Shown in pieces: positions 27,350 to 36,172 of a DNA stretch of 64,000 nt (within the stretch, counting starts at the first letter, position 1; the number at the start of each line of letters is the position of its first letter). Under the pieces are notes generated by a model, which did not search any database, was not told the origin of the DNA, and saw nothing but the letters and a program-made list of their open reading frames with translations. This stretch comes from Inquilinus sp052078665 (GTDB taxonomy: Bacteria > Pseudomonadota > Alphaproteobacteria > DSM-16000 > Inquilinaceae). The DNA is taken from NCBI RefSeq assembly GCF_052078665.1, contig NZ_JBQJIK010000022.1:1-64000 (forward strand). The letters are read 5' to 3'. The position numbers and the translations under genes were made by a program.

Positions 27350-28296
27350 GCTGCGGCCTTCCGTTGCGCCGCCCGCCTGGCGGGCCAGATGGTGACAGTG
27401 AGGGGAGCGCCGGGCAGGTGCACCGGCGGTTCGGTCTCGAAACCAGCCCGCTGCAGCCAGCGGGCGAAGATGTCGTCGGGGAAGCCGAGCCAGCGATGGG
27501 CGTGCTCGCTGCGCAGGTTCTCGACGTCGTGCGGGGCGAAGTCGGCGACGATCAGCCGGCCGCCGGGGCGCAGCACCCGCGCCGCCTCGGCGATCGCCGC
27601 AGCCGGATCCTCGAGATGGTGCAGCACGTGGTGGACCAGCGCGACATCGAAGGATTCGCCGGGCAGCGGCAACTGGTACAGGTCGCCCTGCCGCACCTGG
27701 CAGTGGCGCTGCAGTCCGGCGCGCTCGATATTGGCGCGGGCCACCGACAGCATCTCGCGCGACAGGTCGATGCCGACCGCGCGCCGCACCCGCTCGCCGA
27801 GCACGATCAGCATGCGGCCACTGCCGGTGCCGAGGTCGAGCAGGTCGCCGATCTCGCCGGGCGGCAGCAGGTCGAGGATCGCCTGCTCGACCGCGCTGTC
27901 GGCGATGTGCAGGGTGCGGATGTCGTCCCAATGCGAGGCGTTGTCGCGGAAGTAGCCGGCGGCCATCTCGGCGCGCTGGCGCTTCACCGCCTCCAGCCGC
28001 TCCAGGTCCAGCCCGACCGTGGCGTCGGCGTCGGGGATCAGGTCGACCAGGCTGCGCGCCAGGTCGGCCACGGCACCGTTCTCGGCCAGCCGGAAGAAGG
28101 CGAAGGTGCCCTCGCGGAAGCGGTCCAGCAGCCCGGCCTCGGCCAGCAGCTTGAGGTGGCGCGACACGCGCGGCTGGCTCTGGCCCAGGATCTGCGTCAG
28201 GTCGGTGACCGACAGGTCGCCATGGGCGCACAGCATCAGGATCCGAAGCCGTGTCGGCTCGGCCGCCGCTTTCAGCCCCTGCAGCAGACGCTCCAC
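27346..28296 (-). CDS. ArsR-type regulator fused to a SAM-methyltransferase domain, 316 aa
   Basis: Residues 1-95 are an ArsR winged helix (LKAAAEPTRLRILMLC, QSQPRVSRHLKLLAEAGLL), without the metal-binding ELCVCDL motif. Residues about 130-300 are a class I methyltransferase fold with LLDLGTGSGRML (about 152-163), AVGIDLSREML and LHHLEDPAAAIAEAARVLRPG. This composition, next to metF, matches SahR-like regulators of the methionine cycle, thought to sense S-adenosylhomocysteine; the identity here is inference. A palindromic operator candidate is at 28358-28377. Whether the domain still methylates anything is unknown. Confidence 0.87.
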   Translation of the reverse strand: MERLLQGLKAAAEPTRLRILMLCAHGDLSVTDLTQILGQSQPRVSRHLKLLAEAGLLDRFREGTFAFFRLAENGAVADLARSLVDLIPDADATVGLDLERLEAVKRQRAEMAAGYFRDNASHWDDIRTLHIADSAVEQAILDLLPPGEIGDLLDLGTGSGRMLIVLGERVRRAVGIDLSREMLSVARANIERAGLQRHCQVRQGDLYQLPLPGESFDVALVHHVLHHLEDPAAAIAEAARVLRPGGRLIVADFAPHDVENLRSEHAHRWLGFPDDIFARWLQRAGFETEPPVHLPGAPLTVTIWPARRAAQRKAAA

Positions 28297-28357
28297 GACC
28301 CTCAGGCCTCCCGCTCAGCACCACACATGAGAAGTAGGATACCAAACTCTCAGCAAG

Positions 28358-28377
28358 ACATAAACATGTCTTTATGT
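28358..28377 (-). promoter_or_regulatory. Operator candidate for the ArsR-methyltransferase/metF operon
   Basis: A palindrome with arms ACATAAA (28358-28364) and TTTATGT (28371-28377) around CATGTC, 62 bases upstream of the operon start codon. A second, overlapping palindrome AGACAT-N4-ATGTCT shares the centre. On the minus strand TTTATG, which overlaps the site, and TATCCT (28341-28336) may be the -35 and -10. AT-rich in a GC-rich genome, it is the best site for autoregulation by the fused ArsR protein. Confidence 0.55.
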
Positions 28378-28406
28378 GTTTGTGTGAGAGAGCGGACTCA
28401 GCTGCC

Positions 28407-29033
28407 CTACAGCGCCCCCATCTCGATCAGCTCCCGCTGCGCCTGCTCCGGCGATTCGAAACGGATCGCGCGCATGCCGACGGCGCGGGCGCCGACGACG
28501 TTGTCGGGGTTGTCGTCGATGAAGATGCAGTCGGCGAGATCGAGGCCGAAGCGGCTCTCCAGCAGCCGGTAGATCCGCGCATCCGGCTTCAGCAGCTTCT
28601 CATGGGCCGAGACGATGACGCCGTCGAACCAGCCCAGGAACGGCCATCTGGTCAGGGTCAGCGCGAACTTCTCGGCCGAGAAGTTGGTGATGGCATAGAC
28701 CTTGTCGCCGCGCTCCTTCAGCCCCTTCAGGATCTCGACCGTGCCCTCGATGACATGCGGCACCATCTCCTCCCAGCGCTCGTCGAAGGCGCGGATCAGG
28801 GGCTCGTGATGCGGGAACTCGGCGACCTTCGCGGCGATGGCCTCGGGGAAGGGCGTGCCGCCATCCATCGACAGATTCCAGTCATGGGTGCAGACTTCGG
28901 TTAGGAATGCTTCCATCGCCGCCTCGTCCGCGAACAGCTTGCGATAGAGATGCCGCGGGTTCCACTCGAGCAGCACGGCACCGATGTCGAAGACGACGGT
29001 GGGGCGCCCCGAGGGCGGGTGTGACGAGGACAT
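28407..29033 (-). CDS. HAD family phosphatase (YihX-like), 208 aa
   Basis: Haloacid-dehalogenase superfamily hydrolase. Motif I is VVFDIGAVL (nucleophile Asp16), with Gly where most phosphatases have the acid Asp+2; this DxG form is shared by the YihX-type glucose-1-phosphatases. Motif II is AITNFS, motif III KLLKPDARIY and motif IV FIDDNPDNV. The cap is the small helical C1 type (about 25-90). Substrate may be a sugar phosphate. It is divergent from maiA at 29100. Confidence 0.88.
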   Translation of the reverse strand: MSSSHPPSGRPTVVFDIGAVLLEWNPRHLYRKLFADEAAMEAFLTEVCTHDWNLSMDGGTPFPEAIAAKVAEFPHHEPLIRAFDERWEEMVPHVIEGTVEILKGLKERGDKVYAITNFSAEKFALTLTRWPFLGWFDGVIVSAHEKLLKPDARIYRLLESRFGLDLADCIFIDDNPDNVVGARAVGMRAIRFESPEQAQRELIEMGAL

Positions 29034-29099
29034 GGCAACTGGCTCCGCTTCGGGCTATGTGGAGTCGCTGGTAGCACGCGGGGAAAGCCGACCCAAGCC

Positions 29100-29741
29100 A
29101 TGAAGCTGCACACCTATTACCGCTCCTCCGCGGCCTATCGGGTCCGCATCGCCATGGCGCTGAAGGGGCTCGACTACGATTCGGTGTTCCACCATCTGCG
29201 CCGGGGCGAACAGGCGGCCGAGCCCTACCGCTCGCTGAACCCGCAGAAGCTGGTGCCGGCGCTGGAGGGCGAGGGGGCGGTGATCACCCAGTCGCTGGCG
29301 ATCATCGAGTATCTGGAGGAGACGCATCCGGCGCCGCCGTTGCTGCCGCCGGATCCGGCGGGTCGCGCCCGGGTGCGGTCGATCGCGCTGTCGATCGCCT
29401 GCGAGATCCATCCGATCAACAATCTGCGCGTGCTGCGCTACCTGCGCTCGCCGCTCGGCCATGACGAGGCGGCAATCGAGGAGTGGTACCGGCACTGGGT
29501 GGCGGAGGGACTCGGCGCGCTGGAGATCCAGCTGTCGCGGTCGCCCAGCACCGGCGCCTTCTGCCACGGTGCGATGCCGACCGTCGCCGATTGCTGCCTG
29601 ATCCCGCAGCTGTACAACGCCCGCCGCTTCGACTGCGACCTCAACCCGTACCCGACCCTGCTGGGGATCGAGGAGCGGGCGGTGGCGCTGCCGGCCTTCG
29701 CCGAGGCGGCGCCGGAGCGCCAGGGCGACGCCGAGGCCTGA
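29100..29741 (+). CDS. maiA: Maleylacetoacetate isomerase (zeta-class GST), 213 aa
   Basis: Isomerises maleylacetoacetate to fumarylacetoacetate in tyrosine/homogentisate breakdown, using glutathione. The zeta-class signature SSAAYRVRIAMALKG is at residues 9-23, followed by NPQKLVPALEGEGAVITQSLAI (thioredoxin fold, cis-Pro) and a helical domain with ACEIHPINNLRVLRYL. The catalytic SSCxxRVRIA motif lacks its Cys (SSAAYR), a variation also found in other bacterial members. No other homogentisate genes are next to it; a carrier gene of the aromatic-acid type follows 45 bases downstream. Confidence 0.88.
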   Translation: MKLHTYYRSSAAYRVRIAMALKGLDYDSVFHHLRRGEQAAEPYRSLNPQKLVPALEGEGAVITQSLAIIEYLEETHPAPPLLPPDPAGRARVRSIALSIACEIHPINNLRVLRYLRSPLGHDEAAIEEWYRHWVAEGLGALEIQLSRSPSTGAFCHGAMPTVADCCLIPQLYNARRFDCDLNPYPTLLGIEERAVALPAFAEAAPERQGDAEA

Positions 29742-29785
29742 GAGCCGAACTCCGCCGGGTGGGGCGGCAACGACGAGGGGGCAGC

Positions 29786-31051
29786 ATGACGACGGAGACA
29801 GCCGACACCAGCCCGACCGCCTGGTTCCAGGAGATGACGCCGCCGGAGCGGCGGACCTTCTGGGCCTGCTTCTCCGGCTGGGCGCTGGATGCGATGGACG
29901 TCCAGATCTACAGCTTCGTGATCCCGACCATCATCGCGCTGTGGAGCCTGACCAACGCCCAGGCCGGCCAGATCGCCACGGTGACGCTGCTGTGCTCCGC
30001 CGTCGGCGGCTGGGCCGCAGGCCTGCTCGCCGACCGGATCGGCCGGGTGCGGACGCTGCAGCTGACCATCCTCTGGTTCTCGGTCTTCACCTTCCTCAGC
30101 GGCTTCGCCCAGAGCTTCGAGCAGCTGCTGATCGCCCGCGCCCTGATGGGCTTCGGCTTCGGCGGCGAATGGGCGGCCGGCGCGGTGCTGATGGGCGAGG
30201 TGATCCGGGCCGAGCACCGCGGCAAGGCGGTCGGCACCGTGCAGTCGGGCTGGGCCATCGGCTGGGCCGTGGCCCTGATCATCAAGACGGTGCTGTTCCT
30301 GGCCTTCGACCCGTCCGTCGCGTGGCGCTACCTGTTCTTCATCGGCATCCTGCCGGCGGTGCTGGTGTTCTTCCTGCGCCGCTTCGTCGACGAGCCGCCG
30401 GTGTTCGCCGAGACGCAGCGCCGGATCGCCGAGACCGGCGACCGGCCGGGCATCCTGGAGATCTTCTCCGGCCCGGTGCTGAAGATCACCCTCCTGACCT
30501 CGCTGCTGACCACCGGCGCCCAGGGCGGCTACTACGCCATCACCACCTGGCTGCCGACCTACCTCAAGGGCCAGGGCCTGTCCGACATCGGCAGCAGCGG
30601 CTACCTGGCCGTGGTCATCGCCGGGTCGTTCACCGGCTATCTGGTCGGCGCCTATCTGGCCGACCGGATCGGGCGGAAGATGCTGTTCTTCGTGTTCTCG
30701 GCCTGCGCCATCGTCATGGTGTTCGCCTATACCAGCCTCAATCTGAGCAACGAGGTGGTGCTGCTGCTGGGCTTCCCGCTCGGCTTCTTCGGCTCCGGCT
30801 ATTTCAGCGGCGTCGGTGCCTTCCTGACCGAGCTGTTCCCGACCCGGGTGCGCGGTTCCGGCCAGGGCTTCGCCTACAACTTCGGCCGCGGCGTCGGCGC
30901 CCTGTTCCCGATGCTGGTCGGCGTGCTCAGCGCCAGCATGCCGCTGGGCCGGGCGATCGCGATCTTCGCCATCGGCGCCTACGCCCTGCTGTTCATCGCC
31001 GCGCTGGCCCTGCCCGAGACCAAGGGGAAGATCCTGCATGCCGACGGCTGA
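29786..31051 (+). CDS. MFS transporter, aromatic/sialic acid:H+ symporter type, 421 aa
   Basis: Twelve-helix major facilitator. The start ATG 29786 lies behind GAGGGGGC. GWALDAMDVQIYSFVIPTI in helix 1 carries the D-x-x-D/A charge pattern of the AAHS group (PcaK, NanT); GLLADRIGRVRTL is the conserved loop 2-3 motif and it recurs in YLADRIGRKMLF in the second half. The gene lies between maiA and a PDC-lactonase-like hydrolase and its end overlaps the latter by 14 bases, so it probably imports an aromatic or carboxylic acid that the next enzyme handles. Confidence 0.9.
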   Translation: MTTETADTSPTAWFQEMTPPERRTFWACFSGWALDAMDVQIYSFVIPTIIALWSLTNAQAGQIATVTLLCSAVGGWAAGLLADRIGRVRTLQLTILWFSVFTFLSGFAQSFEQLLIARALMGFGFGGEWAAGAVLMGEVIRAEHRGKAVGTVQSGWAIGWAVALIIKTVLFLAFDPSVAWRYLFFIGILPAVLVFFLRRFVDEPPVFAETQRRIAETGDRPGILEIFSGPVLKITLLTSLLTTGAQGGYYAITTWLPTYLKGQGLSDIGSSGYLAVVIAGSFTGYLVGAYLADRIGRKMLFFVFSACAIVMVFAYTSLNLSNEVVLLLGFPLGFFGSGYFSGVGAFLTELFPTRVRGSGQGFAYNFGRGVGALFPMLVGVLSASMPLGRAIAIFAIGAYALLFIAALALPETKGKILHADG

Positions 31052-31928
31052 GCCGCTGGCCACTGCGCCGCTCTGCCAAGGGCCCGATCCGGCGCCGCGG
31101 CCGCCGCGCCGAGTCCTGCTGCCGGACGGGGCCTGCGATACCCATGCCCATGTCATCGGCGGGCCGCCCGGCTATCCCCTGGTCCACAGCCGCAGCTACA
31201 CCCCGCCCGAGGCGCCGGCGGCGGCCTATCTCGGCATGCTCGACGCCGTCGGCATGGCCCGCGGCGTGCTGGTCCAGGTCAGCGTGCACGGCACCGACAA
31301 CCGGCTGATGGTCGAGACGCTGGCCGCCAACCGGGGCCGGCTGCGCGGCGTCGCCGTGGTCGAAGCCGACGTGCCCGACGCCGAGCTCGCCCGGCTGAAG
31401 GCGGCCGGCGTGGTTGGCCTGCGCCTCAACGTGCTGTTCGGCGGCGGCGTCGGCTTCGACCAACTGGAGCGCCTCGGCGACCGCTGCCGCGAGCTCGGCT
31501 GGCACCTGCAGTTGCTGCTCGACGCTCGGACGCTGCCGGATCTGGCACCGCGGCTGGAGCGGCTGCCGGTGCCCTTCGTCGTCGACCATATGGGCCACAT
31601 GCCGGCCTCGGCCGGGATCGACCATCCCGGCTTCCAGGCGCTGCTCGGCCTGCTGCGCCGGGACAAGGGCTGGGTCAAGCTGTCCGGCGCCTTCCGGGTC
31701 TCGACGGCCGGCCCGCCCTATGCCGACACCATCCCCTTCGCCCGCGCCCTGGTCGAGGCCGCGCCGGACCGGATGGTCTGGGGCAGCGATTGGCCGCATG
31801 TCGCCCATGCCGGACCGATGCCGAATGTCGGCGAGCTGCTCGACCTGCTGGCCGACTGGGTGCCCGACCCCGTCCAGCGCGACGCCGTCCTGGCCGCCAA
31901 CCCGGCGCGGCTGTACGGGTTCGGCTGA
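31038..31928 (+). CDS. Amidohydrolase of the 2-pyrone-4,6-dicarboxylate lactonase (LigI-like) family, 296 aa
   Basis: TIM-barrel hydrolase. DTHAHVIG (about 34-41) is the HxH end of strand 1, FVVDHMGHMP (about 177-186) carries the strand 5/6 His pair and VWGSDWPHV (about 245-253) the catalytic Asp of strand 8. These match LigI and related dicarboxylate lactonases, metal-free or zinc-poor members of the amidohydrolase superfamily. It overlaps the upstream MFS gene by 14 bases; a joint uptake-hydrolysis role for a ring-cleavage product or related lactone is inferred. Confidence 0.87.
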   Translation: MPTAEPLATAPLCQGPDPAPRPPRRVLLPDGACDTHAHVIGGPPGYPLVHSRSYTPPEAPAAAYLGMLDAVGMARGVLVQVSVHGTDNRLMVETLAANRGRLRGVAVVEADVPDAELARLKAAGVVGLRLNVLFGGGVGFDQLERLGDRCRELGWHLQLLLDARTLPDLAPRLERLPVPFVVDHMGHMPASAGIDHPGFQALLGLLRRDKGWVKLSGAFRVSTAGPPYADTIPFARALVEAAPDRMVWGSDWPHVAHAGPMPNVGELLDLLADWVPDPVQRDAVLAANPARLYGFG

Positions 31929-31943
31929 GCGGGGGCGTCGCCG

Positions 31944-32528
31944 ATGTGCAACGAGTACAGCTCGCGAGTGGACGCCGCGACCATCAACGAGGATTTCGCG
32001 GCCGCGGGTGTCGAGCTCCGCTCCCCGGAGGGCACGCCGAACATCGCGGCCCGCGACAGCATCAGGATCACCGACACGGCCCCGATCATCCGCATGGTCG
32101 AGGGCGGGGCGGGCGACCTGGTCCAACGACGCTGGAGCTGGCCGGGGCCGGGGGCCGACCGGTCTACAACTTCCGGTCCGACGGCCGCGAATTCGCCACC
32201 GGGCGCTGCCTGATCATCGCCGACGGCTTCTACGAGTTCGCCGACCCGGCGGACCCGGCGAAGAAGCGGAAGGACAAGTGGCTGTTCACCAGGGCGGGGC
32301 AGCCGTGGTTCTGCATCGCCGGGATCTGGCGGACCGCCCCTGATGTCGGCGAGGCCTTCACCATGCTCACCACGGCCCCCGGGCCGGACATCGCGCCCTA
32401 TCACGACCGCCAGGTCGCCATTCTGGACCGCGCCGACTGGGCCGCCTGGCTGGAATCCTGCGGTGTCGGCGAAGACCCTGCTGAAGCCGCTGCCGCAAGG
32501 AAGCCTGACGGTCGAGCAGGTCGGCTGA
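31944..32528 (+). pseudogene. SRAP (YedK/HMCES) abasic-site DNA-crosslink protein, broken by two frameshifts
   Basis: Starts MCNEYSS with the catalytic Cys2 of SRAP proteins. The frame is lost in a G-run at 32150-32154 (one G short); the next frame continues PVYNFRSDG (Asn site), IIADGFYEF (Glu site) and PYHDRQVAIL (His site), and near 32455-32468 a second shift restores the first frame for LLKPLPQGSLTVEQVG and TGA at 32526. All parts needed for a roughly 195-residue SRAP protein are present in order. As it stands only an 89-residue product is made, so it is a recent pseudogene unless both shifts are sequence errors. SRAP proteins shield abasic sites in single-stranded DNA. Confidence 0.85.
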
Positions 32529-32658
32529 CCGGCTCTCCACCGACCTCAGGTCTCCGGCAGCAGCGTGTCGCCGGGCAGCCATCCCGGAACACAAGGACCG
32601 CGACGGTGTTTGTTGCCGGCGGCCCGCCAGTGGCGGTTCCAGGGGGTTCTCATCCGCC

Positions 32659-33411
32659 ATGCTCGACGACCTCGTCTTCGCCGACCTGATCGGCCCGACC
32701 TATGACGCCGCCCTCGGCGACGCCGACTGGGGCGGCGTCCTGGCCGGGCTTGCGGCGCGATTCCGGGGCAGCATCGTCCTCAACCAGCCGACGCTGCCCC
32801 CGACGGCCGGGGGGCTGCTCGGCGCCAATGTCGATACCGCCGGCTTCGCGGCCTATGACGCGCATTACCGCCACTGCGATCCGCTGCGCCTGGCGATCCG
32901 GCGGGGGGCTCCCGGTCCGGTCTTCGTCGACCGCATGCTGATGCCGGGCCGCGACCTGGAGCGGACCGAGTTCTACAGCGACTTCCTGGCTCCGCGGGGC
33001 ATGCACAGCGCCTTGTGCTGGCATGCCGAGATCGGCCGCGGCCATCCGGCGGCGCTGACCATCTGGCGGTCGCGCCGCGCGCCGTCCTGGGCCGATGCCG
33101 ACATCCGCCTGCTGCGGGGCTTCGCCCCTCACCTGGCGCGATCGCTCCTGATCCAGCAGCGCCTCGCCGCCGGCGGGGCGCGTCGGGCCGTCCTGCGATG
33201 CCTGCGGCGCAGCCCGGAGCTGAGCCGGCGGGAGCGCGAATGCCTGGCCCGGATCGCGCGCGGCGCCTCGAGCAAGGCGATCGCCCGCCAACTCGACCTG
33301 TCGGCCCACACCGTCGACGAGTATGTCGAATCGGCGATGCGCAAGCTGGGAGCGACCAGCCGCATCGAAGCCGTCGCGATCGCCGTGACCGCCGGCCTGC
33401 TCGGGGCCTGA
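32659..33411 (+). CDS. LuxR family transcriptional regulator, 250 aa
   Basis: C-terminal LuxR/GerE helix-turn-helix at about 185-245 (LSRRERECLARIARGASSKA, LSAHTVDEYVESAMRKLGA). The N-terminal 170 residues show no receiver Asp pattern and no clear autoinducer-binding signature; they look like the GAF-like leader of solo LuxR regulators common in alphaproteobacteria. No luxI gene is near. It is convergent with metY at 33438. Confidence 0.86.
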   Translation: MLDDLVFADLIGPTYDAALGDADWGGVLAGLAARFRGSIVLNQPTLPPTAGGLLGANVDTAGFAAYDAHYRHCDPLRLAIRRGAPGPVFVDRMLMPGRDLERTEFYSDFLAPRGMHSALCWHAEIGRGHPAALTIWRSRRAPSWADADIRLLRGFAPHLARSLLIQQRLAAGGARRAVLRCLRRSPELSRRERECLARIARGASSKAIARQLDLSAHTVDEYVESAMRKLGATSRIEAVAIAVTAGLLGA

Positions 33412-33437
33412 GCCCGGTCCGCCGCCCCGGCTGCCGT

Positions 33438-34739
33438 CTACTCAGTCGCCGCGCGCAGCGCCTGGTCGAGGTCGGCGATGATGTCGCCGACCGATTCCAG
33501 GCCGATCGACAGGCGGATCACCTCCGGCCCGGCGCCGGCGGCCTTCAGCCCCTCCGGCGTCAGCTGGCGATGGGTGGTCGAGGCCGGGTGGATGATCAGC
33601 GACCGGGCGTCGCCGATATTGGCCAGGTGGCTCAGCAGCTCGACGCCCTCCACCACCTTCACGCCGGCGTCGAAGCCGCCCTTGACCCCGAAGGTGAAGA
33701 CCGAGCCGGCGCCGCGCGGCAGGTACCGCTTGGCCAGCGCGTGGTACTTCGACGACGGCAGCCCGGCGTAGTTCACCCATTCGACCGCCGGGTGGGTCGA
33801 CAGGAACTCCGCCACCTTCTGCGCATTCCCGATGTGCCGGTCCATCCGTAGCGACAGCGTCTCGATGCCGAGCAGGGTGAGGAAGGCGTTCATCGGCTGC
33901 TGGTTGACGCCCAGGTCGCGCAGGCCGACGGCATGGCCGAAGAAGGTGTAGGCCAGGTCGCCGAAGGTCTCGTGGAAGCGCAGGCCGTGATAGCCCGGCT
34001 CCTCCCCGGTCAGGCCCTTGAACTTGTCCGACTGGGCCCAGTTGAAGCGGCCGGAATCGACCACCACGCCGCCGATCGACGTGCCGTTGCCAGACAGGAA
34101 CTTGGTGGTGGAGTGGACGATGATGTCGGCGCCGTGCTCGAACGGCCGGCACAGATACGGGGTGGCCATGGTGTTGTCGACGATCAGCGGCACGCCGAGG
34201 TCGCGCGCCACCGCGGCGATCGCCTCGATGTCGCTGACCACGCCGCCCGGATTGGCCAGGCTCTCGATGAAGATGGCGCGGGTCTTGTCGTTGGCGGCGC
34301 GGCGGATGTTTTCGGGGTCATCGGCATCGACGAAATGCGTGACCCAGCCGAAGGCGCGCTTGAAGCTGTTGCCGAGCTGGTTGATCGACCCGCCATACAG
34401 CTTGTTGGCGGCGACGATCTCGGCCCCGGGCTCCATGAAGGGGAACAGGGCCAGCAGCTGGGCGCCGTGGCCCGAGGCGGCGGCGATGGCGCCGACCCCG
34501 CCTTCGAGCGAGGCGATCCGCTCCTCCAGCACCGACACGGTCGGGTTGGTCAGCCGGCTGTAGATGAAGCCCAGCTTCTGCAGGTTGAACAGCGCCGCCG
34601 CATGCTCGGCATCCTCGAAGACAAAGGAGGTGGTCTGGTAGATCGGCGTCTGGCGCGCGCCGGTGGTCGGGTCCGGCCGCGCGCCGGCATGGATCGCCAG
34701 CGTCTCGAAGCCCGGGCCGCTGTTGCTGTCGGACATCAT
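33438..34739 (-). CDS. metY: O-acetylhomoserine sulfhydrylase (aminocarboxypropyltransferase), 433 aa
   Basis: PLP enzyme that makes homocysteine from O-acetylhomoserine and sulfide. FETLAIHAGARPDP at the N-terminus, YSRLTNPTVSVLEERIASLEGG (about 57-78 in total), VDNTMATPYLCRPFEHGAD and the PLP lysine in HSTTKFLSGNG (about 210) are typical; the length of about 430 separates MetY from the shorter MetB/MetZ. GTG/ATG choices: AGGG five bases before ATG 34739 decides the start. The stop of the CoA-binding protein gene lies two bases upstream, so they form one transcript. Confidence 0.95.
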   Translation of the reverse strand: MMSDSNSGPGFETLAIHAGARPDPTTGARQTPIYQTTSFVFEDAEHAAALFNLQKLGFIYSRLTNPTVSVLEERIASLEGGVGAIAAASGHGAQLLALFPFMEPGAEIVAANKLYGGSINQLGNSFKRAFGWVTHFVDADDPENIRRAANDKTRAIFIESLANPGGVVSDIEAIAAVARDLGVPLIVDNTMATPYLCRPFEHGADIIVHSTTKFLSGNGTSIGGVVVDSGRFNWAQSDKFKGLTGEEPGYHGLRFHETFGDLAYTFFGHAVGLRDLGVNQQPMNAFLTLLGIETLSLRMDRHIGNAQKVAEFLSTHPAVEWVNYAGLPSSKYHALAKRYLPRGAGSVFTFGVKGGFDAGVKVVEGVELLSHLANIGDARSLIIHPASTTHRQLTPEGLKAAGAGPEVIRLSIGLESVGDIIADLDQALRAATE

Positions 34740-34741
34740 CC

Positions 34742-35230
34742 TCACCCTTTTCGCTGAATTTTCGACGAGATCACGCGCGACGAGGTGCCCATCCAGCTCA
34801 GCTCGCCATTCAGCCGCGCCCATTCGATCTTCGGGCAGCGGTTCATCACCACCTGGATGCCGGCGGCCTCTGCCTTCGCCGCGGCGGCGTCGTTGCGCAC
34901 GCCGAGCTGCATCCAGATCACCTTGGGCTTGACCGGCAGGGCCAGCGCCTCGTCCACCACCCCCGCCGCGGCCTCGCTGTTGCGGAAGATGTCGACCATG
35001 TCGACCGGCACCGGCACGTCCGCCAGCCGGGCATAGACCGATTCCTTCAGGATGGCCTGGCCGGCGACGCCGGGATTGACCGGGATGACGCGGTAGCCCT
35101 TGCCCTGCAGATAGGTCATGGCGAAGTAGCTGGGGCGGTTCCAGTTCGGGCTGGCGCCGACCATGGCGATGGTCTTCACCGCGCGCAGGATGCCGCGGAG
35201 AGTGGCATCGTCGTAGCGCTCGTGGTCCAT
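34742..35230 (-). CDS. CoA-binding protein (YccU-like), 162 aa
   Basis: Small Rossmann protein of the CoA_binding_2 family. IAMVGASPNWNRPSYFAM (about 22-39) is the nucleotide-binding turn, followed by YRVIPVNPG, VDIFRNSEAA and VIWMQLGVRN, the normal order in YccU. The role is unknown; genes of this family are often linked with O-acetylhomoserine sulfhydrylase, as here (two-base gap to metY). The upstream enoyl-CoA hydratase gene ends seven bases before on the same strand. Confidence 0.88.
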   Translation of the reverse strand: MDHERYDDATLRGILRAVKTIAMVGASPNWNRPSYFAMTYLQGKGYRVIPVNPGVAGQAILKESVYARLADVPVPVDMVDIFRNSEAAAGVVDEALALPVKPKVIWMQLGVRNDAAAAKAEAAGIQVVMNRCPKIEWARLNGELSWMGTSSRVISSKIQRKG

Positions 35231-35237
35231 TCCGGTC

Positions 35238-36050
35238 TCAGCGCCCCTGCCAGACGGGCGGGCGCTTCTCGAGGAAGGCGTCGATGCCTTCCTCGGCGTC
35301 GCGGGCCAGCATGTTCCGCACCATCACCTCGCTCGCATATTCATAGGCGCCCTGCAGCCCCAGCTCGGCCTGCTCGTAGAAGGCCTCCTTGCCGATGGCC
35401 AGCGTCAGCGGCGATTTCGCCGCGATCTGCCGGGCCAGGGCCAGCGTCTCCTCGGCCAGCCGGGCGGCCGGCACCACCCGGTTGACCAGGCCCAGCTCGC
35501 GCGCGCGGTCGGCGGTCACGGCGTCGCCGGTCAGCAGCATCTCCATCGCCGGCTTGCGGCCGACCGCACGCGACAGGGCGACCATGGGGGTGGAGCAGAA
35601 CAGGCCGATATTGACGCCGGGCGTGGCGAAGCGCGCCTCTTCCGCGGCGACGGCCAGGTCGCAGCTGGCGACCAGCTGGCAGCCGGCCGCGGTCGCCATG
35701 CCCTGCACCTGGGCGATCACCGGCTTGGGCAGCCGGGTGATCGCCAGCATCAGGGCCGAGCACTCGGCGAAGACACGCTCGTAATGCTCGCGGCCCGGGT
35801 CGGCGCGCAGCTCCTTCAGGTCGTGGCCGGCGCAGAAGGCCGGGCCGGCGGCGGCCAGGATCACCACCTTGACCGACTCGTCCTGCCGGATCGCCTGCAG
35901 CTCGGTCTCCAGCGCCAGCATCAGCGCCAGCGACAGGGCGTTGCGCGCCGCCGGGCGGTTCAGGGTCAGCACGGCGATGCCGTCGGCATCCTGCCGCAGC
36001 AGCGGAGCATCCTCCGCCGGAGAGGCGGCGGGCAGCGGGTCGGCGGACAT
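35238..36050 (-). CDS. Enoyl-CoA hydratase/isomerase family protein, 270 aa
   Basis: Crotonase-fold enzyme. AFCAGHDLKEL (about 71-81) and QGMATAAGCQLVASCDLAVA (about 116-135) make the oxyanion hole; the second glutamate position is taken by PGVNIGLFCSTPM, the pattern of the ECHDC3-like subgroup, which may lack classical hydratase activity. First gene of the ECH-CoA-binding protein-metY row (gap 7 bases). Substrate unknown. Confidence 0.88.
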   Translation of the reverse strand: MSADPLPAASPAEDAPLLRQDADGIAVLTLNRPAARNALSLALMLALETELQAIRQDESVKVVILAAAGPAFCAGHDLKELRADPGREHYERVFAECSALMLAITRLPKPVIAQVQGMATAAGCQLVASCDLAVAAEEARFATPGVNIGLFCSTPMVALSRAVGRKPAMEMLLTGDAVTADRARELGLVNRVVPAARLAEETLALARQIAAKSPLTLAIGKEAFYEQAELGLQGAYEYASEVMVRNMLARDAEEGIDAFLEKRPPVWQGR

Positions 36051-36172
36051 GGCGGTTCCTCGGGTCCGGGCGGTGCGGACGCACTCTACCCCGGCGGTCG
36101 CCGGATGAAACAGCCCTTGCCGGACCCCGTATGCGCATCCCTACTGACAGGAATGTGAGAGGGAGGGTGGCG

